Origin: RPQK01 sp041946865 | GTDB lineage: Bacteria; Acidobacteriota; UBA6911; RPQK01 | Direction of reading: 5' to 3' | DNA: 17,805 nt | NCBI GenBank assembly: GCA_041946865.1 | Contig: JBHGBF010000176.1 | Coordinates: forward strand, 1 to 17,805 | In this document: positions 14,074-17,805 of the stretch, piece after piece | Position numbering within the stretch: the stretch's first letter is position 1 | Layout of the letters: each line of letters starts with the position of its first letter | Translations under genes and position numbers: made by a program | Notes under the pieces: generated by a model | Told to the model about the DNA's origin: nothing | The model's input: only the letters and a program-made list of their open reading frames with translations | Databases searched by the model: none

Positions 14074-14763
14074 TCAGCTCGCCACTTCCGTGCGGTAGTA
14101 ATAACAGAGATCGGTCAGCATGCACTCCTGGCATCGCGGCTTGGGGGCCCGGCAAATCCTGCGACCGTGATGTATCAGACGGTGGGCGAAAGCGATCCAT
14201 TCTTCTCCCGGAATGGTCCGCGTCAGGTCATTCTCGATTTTCTCCGGCTCGGTGTGCCTGGTCAGGCGAAGCCTGCCCGACACCCGGGCGACATGAGTGT
14301 CAACGACCACTCCGCTGGCAATGCCGAAAGCGGTTCCGAGCACGACGTTGGCCGTCTTCCTCGCCACTCCGGGAAGGCGCAGCAGCTCTTCCATTGATCG
14401 CGGCACCTCGCCACCAAACTCGGCCACAAGGGCCTTGGAGGCCCCGATCAGGTTCTTGGCCTTGTTCCGGAAGAAGCCGGTCGATCGAATCATGTCCTGC
14501 AATTCCTCCGGATCGGCTTCAGCCATGCGGGCCGCGTCCGGATAACGCTTAAACAGCCCCGGTGTCACCATGTTGACCCGCTCGTCGGTACACTGAGCGG
14601 ACAGAATCGTCGCCACCAGGAGCTGAAAAGGGTTCTGGAAGTGCAAAGCACAGACCGCGTCGGGATAATGCTCGGCCAGTCTTGCGAGGATTTCCCGAAC
14701 TCGTTCAGATTCCCGGGCTTTCGCTTTGATTTTTGCTTGTCCGACCGCCATGTCAATGACCAT
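14074..14763 (-). CDS. nth: Endonuclease III
   Basis: A DNA glycosylase/AP lyase that removes oxidised pyrimidines in base excision repair. The 229-residue protein has the helix-hairpin-helix LPGVARKTANVV (130-141) with catalytic Lys136, and the catalytic aspartate D155 in VDTHV. The C-terminal [4Fe-4S] motif C-x6-C-x2-C-x5-C is at C204, C211, C214 and C220. It is slightly longer than E. coli Nth (211), all in the N-terminal tail. ATG codons at 14763 and 14751 are both possible starts; neither has a clear ribosome-binding site. A longer TTG start at 14796 is unlikely. It appears to be the first gene of a minus-strand operon with the AI-2E-family gene and probably the hydrolase, and is divergent from the small cytochrome (80 bases between starts). 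Confidence 0.93.
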   Translation of the reverse strand: MVIDMAVGQAKIKAKARESERVREILARLAEHYPDAVCALHFQNPFQLLVATILSAQCTDERVNMVTPGLFKRYPDAARMAEADPEELQDMIRSTGFFRNKAKNLIGASKALVAEFGGEVPRSMEELLRLPGVARKTANVVLGTAFGIASGVVVDTHVARVSGRLRLTRHTEPEKIENDLTRTIPGEEWIAFAHRLIHHGRRICRAPKPRCQECMLTDLCYYYRTEVAS

Positions 14764-14843
14764 GATAGCACTGCGGTGTGCGCAAAAGACCCCCAACTAT
14801 CCGTGCTAGAATTCATCCTTATAAGTAGGAAGGAGCGGGGTCA

Positions 14844-15086
14844 ATGCGAAGATTCCTCAGGTTAATGCTGACTGTGGGACTTCTACTTGTCTTTTTTATA
14901 GGCCTCTATTCCTATACCGCGCAGGCGACTCTCAAGTATAAGAAAGAAACCGGGAAGAAGTGCACATTCTGCCATACCGACATACCGAGAGCTGGAGACG
15001 AAGACAAGAAACTGACTGACGACGGCCGTAAGTTCCAGGAAAACGGGTTCAAACTGACCGACGAGCAGAAAAAGAAGCCTGACTGA
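14844..15086 (+). CDS. Small membrane-anchored monohaem c-type cytochrome-like protein
   Basis: An 80-residue protein with an N-terminal hydrophobic segment (about 7-27), either a signal peptide or an anchor. It is followed by one haem-binding motif, CTFCH (40-44), and the tail LTDDGRKFQENGFKLTDEQ. That tail resembles the L..fG..F..nGy segment near CxxCH motifs in other small cytochromes. An AAGGAG at 14829-14834 gives a good ribosome-binding site 9 bases before the ATG. A possible -10 box, TAGAAT, lies at 14807-14812 with no clear -35. After the haem motif there is no histidine or methionine, so the second axial ligand is not obvious. The tail is very rich in Lys and Asp. A role in periplasmic electron transfer or haem-based sensing is inference. 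It is convergent with the ROK kinase. Confidence 0.7.
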   Translation: MRRFLRLMLTVGLLLVFFIGLYSYTAQATLKYKKETGKKCTFCHTDIPRAGDEDKKLTDDGRKFQENGFKLTDEQKKKPD

Positions 15087-15116
15087 TCCCGCTAAATGGT
15101 GCTGGACAGAGGATTC

Positions 15117-15154
15117 GGAAGCGCGCCAAAACCATGGTTTTGTCTGCGTCTTCC
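15117..15154. terminator. Hairpin between convergent genes, possible bidirectional terminator
   Basis: A perfect 14-base palindrome AAAACCATGGTTTT (15128-15141) is flanked by outer complementary bases GGAA (15117-15120) and TTCC (15151-15154), with partial GCGC/GCG pairing between. It lies between the small cytochrome and the ROK kinase, which converge. No long T-tract follows, so its terminator role is tentative. Confidence 0.35.
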
Positions 15155-15185
15155 CCAGGCTTTCCCGGCGTATTCCTTTGCGGCA

Positions 15186-16133
15186 TTATCGGAATTTGGC
15201 GAAGCCGGCAGCCCCAATCACGCCGGCCTGTTCACCGAGCGTGCCCCGCAGAATCCCGGTCTCCTCGTAGATCCTGGGAAAACACATCTTCTTTAAATAC
15301 TGCTTGATCGGGTTCAGCAAGACATCGCCGGCGTTTGCCACAGCGCCCATGAGGATCACCGCCTCTGGATTGATGATGTTGAGCAGGCTGTTGATACCCA
15401 CCGCCAGGTAAAAACCGGTGCGATCGAAGACCTCGAGCGCCACCTCATCACCCTTGACTGCGGCTTCGTAAACCCTCTTCGATGTCAACGTGTTCTTCTC
15501 GCGCAGGAGGGAGGGACGATCGGTCATTAGGGCTTCCGTTGCGCTGGCCACAATGCCGGTTGCGGAGGCATAGGTCTCCAGGCAACCGCGGTTACCGCAC
15601 CCGCACTGCCGTCCATCCGTCTGGATCACCATGTGGCCCACGTGGCCGGCTATGTCCTGAGCGCCGTGGTGGATACGGCCGCCGAGGATGATGCCGCCCC
15701 CGACCCCGGTCCCCAGTGTAATGCCGATGACGTCGTTATAGGGCTTGCCCGCTCCTACCCAGAATTCGCCGAAGGTAGCGGAAACGGCATCATTGTCGAT
15801 GGTGACGGGGAGCTTCAGCCGCTCGGCCATCATGTCCCTGAGCGGGACATTGACCCACTTGAGGTTAGGCGTGGTGATAACGGTACCGGTTTTCAGGTCC
15901 AGGGGGCCGGGCGAACCGATCCCTACCTCCAGGATCTCCTCACGGGTATACCCTTCCCACTCCCAGAGCTTGATTGCCGCCTGGGCCATGCGGTCGATGA
16001 TGTCCTCGTGACCGCGCTGGATAAACGTTTCGTAGTTTCCCGAGGCTACGAGCTCCCCGTTCGGCTTCACCAGCCCGATCGAAAAAGTGGTGCCTCCCAG
16101 GTCAATGCCGACGTAGACAGGTTCCTTCATCAT
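15186..16133 (-). CDS. ROK-family sugar kinase, probable glucokinase
   Basis: A 315-residue cytoplasmic kinase that most likely phosphorylates glucose with ATP. The phosphate-binding motif is GIDLGGTTFSIGLV (9-22), the catalytic aspartate is D115 in IDNDAVSA, and the second glycine-rich motif is GITLGTGVGGGII (137-149). The ROK signature follows: C177-G-C-G-N-R-G-C184-L-E186 with H167, the residues that normally hold the structural zinc. No N-terminal helix-turn-helix is present, so it is a kinase and not a repressor. The usual GE(I/L)GH motif reads GHVGH (163-167), so one sugar-contacting position is changed. Its ATG overlaps the glgA stop (ATGA at 16130-16133), so the two are cotranscribed and translationally coupled. 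Glucose is the likeliest substrate given glgA; mannose or N-acetylglucosamine is possible. Confidence 0.88.
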   Translation of the reverse strand: MMKEPVYVGIDLGGTTFSIGLVKPNGELVASGNYETFIQRGHEDIIDRMAQAAIKLWEWEGYTREEILEVGIGSPGPLDLKTGTVITTPNLKWVNVPLRDMMAERLKLPVTIDNDAVSATFGEFWVGAGKPYNDVIGITLGTGVGGGIILGGRIHHGAQDIAGHVGHMVIQTDGRQCGCGNRGCLETYASATGIVASATEALMTDRPSLLREKNTLTSKRVYEAAVKGDEVALEVFDRTGFYLAVGINSLLNIINPEAVILMGAVANAGDVLLNPIKQYLKKMCFPRIYEETGILRGTLGEQAGVIGAAGFAKFR

Positions 16134-17605
16134 GAGTGTGTGATGGCTTTGGAGTAGAGCTCCAGGTACTGCCGGGCGCTTCTCTCCCAGGAGAAGTCCT
16201 CGGCCATGGCGTTGCGCATGAGCTTTTGCCAGACCTCGCGATCGCGCCAGGCCTCGGTGGCGCGCGCTATGGCCTTGAGCAACTCATTCGCGCTGTATTC
16301 GTTGAACTTGAAGCCGTTTCCGAGCCCGTCCTTCGAGTTGAAATCACGTACGGTGTCGGCCAGGCCGCCGGTATGGCGGACGATGGGAATGGTGCCGTAG
16401 CGCATGCTGTAGATCTGGTTCAGCCCGCACGGTTCATAACGGGAAGGCATCAGGAACATGTCACAACCCGCCTCGATCCGGTGCGCTAACGCGGTATTGA
16501 ACTCCAGGAAGACCGTGAATTTCTCGGGGCTTTCGCGGGTCAGCTCCCGAAGCGCCTGCTGGTACTTCTTCAGGCCGGTCCCGAGCATCACCCACTGGCA
16601 ATCCAGTCGATTTAGCTGCTCCCTGGCGTCCAGGAAGAGATCGAACCCTTTCTGATCGACCAGCCTCGAAATCATGCCGATAAGCGGCACGTCGCGGATC
16701 GCAAAGCCGCACAAATCCTGAAGCTTCTCTTTATTGATCCTCTTGCCAGAAAGGTCATCAGACGAGAAAGGGGCAAAGATCAGCGGATCATTGGCGGGAT
16801 CCCAGACCTTCGTGTCGATGCCGTTGAGGATTCCGTATAAGTCGTTCTGCCTCGTCCTCAGGACGTTGTCGAGCCCGTAGCCAAGTTCGGGCGTTTGGAT
16901 TTCCCGCGCGTATTGGGGGCTGACGGTATTCAAGACGTCAGCGTAGCAAATAGCGGCCTTCATCAGGTTCAAGTGACCGTAGAATTCAAAAGGCCCCATG
17001 GCATAGAAGAGGTCATCGGGGAGGCCGGTGAGTGCGAACTTGGCCCTTTCGTAGACCCCCTGATAAGCCAGATTATGAATCGTGAAAACGGTCGAGATGC
17101 CGCGGTACACCGGATCGCCGATTCGAGTCAGTTTCAGATAGGCCGGAACGAGACCGGTCTGCGAGTCGTGGCAGTGAATCACCTGCGGCACAGGCGTCAT
17201 CTGCCTCACTGCGTCTAAAGCTGAAAGCATGAAGAAATTGAAGCGCTCGAAGTTGTCCGAATACCCCTCCCCCGTCGTCGGCTCGTTGTAAACCCCGTCC
17301 CGGTCGAAGAACGCGTCGTTCTCAATGAAGTAGTTCCGGAAAGGCGCCTGTTGTTCATCCACGAACAGCGCGCTCGGATAAGCCACTGCGCCCATCTGCA
17401 CCGGCGGCAAGTCGGCGATTTTCTGGAGTCGGGCCGTCTTTCGCACCTGCCGATGCAGCGGTGTGAAGACCCGCACATCTACTCCGAGATTGGCCAGCGT
17501 GGCCGGCAACGCCTGCACCACGTCGGCCAAGCCGCCATCCGTCGCATAAGGTCGAGCTTCGGCCGAGAACATGCACACCCGCAACGGCTGACTGGGATTC
17601 GACAT
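16130..17605 (-). CDS. glgA: Glycogen synthase (GT5), ADP-glucose type
   Basis: Transfers glucose from ADP-glucose to the growing alpha-1,4-glucan. The 491-residue length is typical of bacterial GlgA. The N-terminal GT5 domain has CMFSAEARPYATDGGLADVV (11-30), HCHDSQTGLVPAYL (144-157) and FTIHNLAYQGVY (174-185). The C-terminal GT-B domain has ISRLVDQKGFDL (R314, K319), the catalytic-motif glutamate E391 in SRYEPCGLNQIYSMRYGTIP, and TGGLADTV (412-419). The N-terminal KTGGL motif, whose lysine is implicated in ADP-glucose binding in E. coli, reads TDGGL (22-26), so the lysine is missing. Everything else looks functional. It is the first gene of an operon with the ROK kinase. AAGGA lies about 14 bases before the ATG, a weak ribosome-binding site. 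Confidence 0.93.
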   Translation of the reverse strand: MSNPSQPLRVCMFSAEARPYATDGGLADVVQALPATLANLGVDVRVFTPLHRQVRKTARLQKIADLPPVQMGAVAYPSALFVDEQQAPFRNYFIENDAFFDRDGVYNEPTTGEGYSDNFERFNFFMLSALDAVRQMTPVPQVIHCHDSQTGLVPAYLKLTRIGDPVYRGISTVFTIHNLAYQGVYERAKFALTGLPDDLFYAMGPFEFYGHLNLMKAAICYADVLNTVSPQYAREIQTPELGYGLDNVLRTRQNDLYGILNGIDTKVWDPANDPLIFAPFSSDDLSGKRINKEKLQDLCGFAIRDVPLIGMISRLVDQKGFDLFLDAREQLNRLDCQWVMLGTGLKKYQQALRELTRESPEKFTVFLEFNTALAHRIEAGCDMFLMPSRYEPCGLNQIYSMRYGTIPIVRHTGGLADTVRDFNSKDGLGNGFKFNEYSANELLKAIARATEAWRDREVWQKLMRNAMAEDFSWERSARQYLELYSKAITHS

Positions 17606-17690
17606 ATCTAGATTATGATTCCTTTTAGGGGGATCGTCATCCCACCTTTTTCACTTCCCCTGCCAACAAAAATCGAGAATAAAAGCAGTT

Positions 17691-17719
17691 ATTATACCGG
17701 CGAGAGGTTGGGGTGTCGA
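17691..17719 (-). promoter_or_regulatory. Sigma-70-type promoter of the glgA-ROK operon
   Basis: On the minus strand, TCGACA (17714-17719) and TATAAT (17691-17696) are separated by exactly 17 bases. This is a near-consensus housekeeping promoter. Transcription would start at about 17684 and leave a leader of about 79 bases before the glgA ATG. Confidence 0.7.
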
Positions 17720-17720
17720 C

Positions 17721-17745
17721 GGGTCCTCACGGACCTCACGGACCC
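17721..17745. repeat. Tandem 9-bp repeat and inverted repeat just upstream of the glgA promoter
   Basis: CCTCACGGA occurs twice head to tail (17725-17733, 17734-17742), framed by the inverted pair GGGTCC (17721-17726) and GGACCC (17740-17745). It ends 2 bases from the -35 box, where an activator or repressor could bind. The remaining sequence, 17746-17805, shows nothing recognisable. Confidence 0.45.
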
Positions 17746-17805
17746 CTCAGGGTTGATTTGTTCCGAATGACAGCGCGAATCTTTTCCGACAGATGCAGAC
17801 ATTTC

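Noticed and set aside
15096..15296. 66-codon plus-strand frame after the small cytochrome
   Set aside because: It runs through a hairpin and the opposite strand of the ROK kinase, with no ribosome-binding site or motif.

Overview
The window is chromosomal DNA of moderately high GC content from a Gram-negative bacterium. The best fit is an uncultured member of the Acidobacteriota or a neighbouring phylum. This rests on an Oar-like TonB-dependent receptor with an N-terminal carboxypeptidase-regulatory domain, a secreted FG-GAP polysaccharide-lyase-like protein, an FHA-GAF-cyclase, and short structured repeats between genes. The taxonomic call is inference from gene content only. I see no rRNA, tRNA, CRISPR array, transposase or phage gene.

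Region 1 (1-2785) is the wreck of a tripartite RND efflux operon. The 5' part of a TetR-type regulator runs directly into the 3' part of a membrane-fusion protein. The RND pump gene that follows has lost about 450 central codons and changes frame at the join. Two independent internal deletions (or two assembly collapses) are needed, and no outer-membrane channel gene follows. A small unrecognised membrane protein (2860-3234) comes next.

Region 2 (3248-8473, minus strand) holds two large secreted or outer-membrane proteins. One is a TonB-dependent receptor. The other is an unusual three-part protein: a formylglycine-generating-enzyme-like (SUMF1) domain, a fibronectin type III-like domain, and a PL11 rhamnogalacturonan-lyase-like propeller. 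The pair suggests carbohydrate capture. A 32-bp-arm inverted repeat (5949-6061) sits over the end of the lyase-like gene and encodes its last 35 residues. A second, much longer foldback sequence (about 8544-8814) lies upstream of it.

Region 3 (8897-11647, plus strand) carries pheA (chorismate mutase / prephenate dehydratase / ACT) and an FHA-GAF-class III adenylate cyclase with all catalytic residues, followed by a likely intrinsic terminator.

Region 4 (11856-14763, minus strand) is a probable operon in the order nth (endonuclease III), AI-2E/PerM-family membrane protein, and exported S9-family alpha/beta hydrolase. A tiny membrane-anchored monohaem c-type cytochrome (14844-15086) is divergent from nth.

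Region 5 (15186-17605, minus strand) is a two-gene glycogen/glucose operon: glgA followed by a ROK-family sugar kinase, joined by an ATGA overlap. A good sigma-70-type promoter lies upstream. The glycogen synthase lacks the lysine of its N-terminal KTGGL motif. Most of the window is ordinary housekeeping and accessory content. The points most worth a second look are the two foldback repeats, the SUMF1-lyase fusion, the GlgA motif change and the decayed efflux operon.
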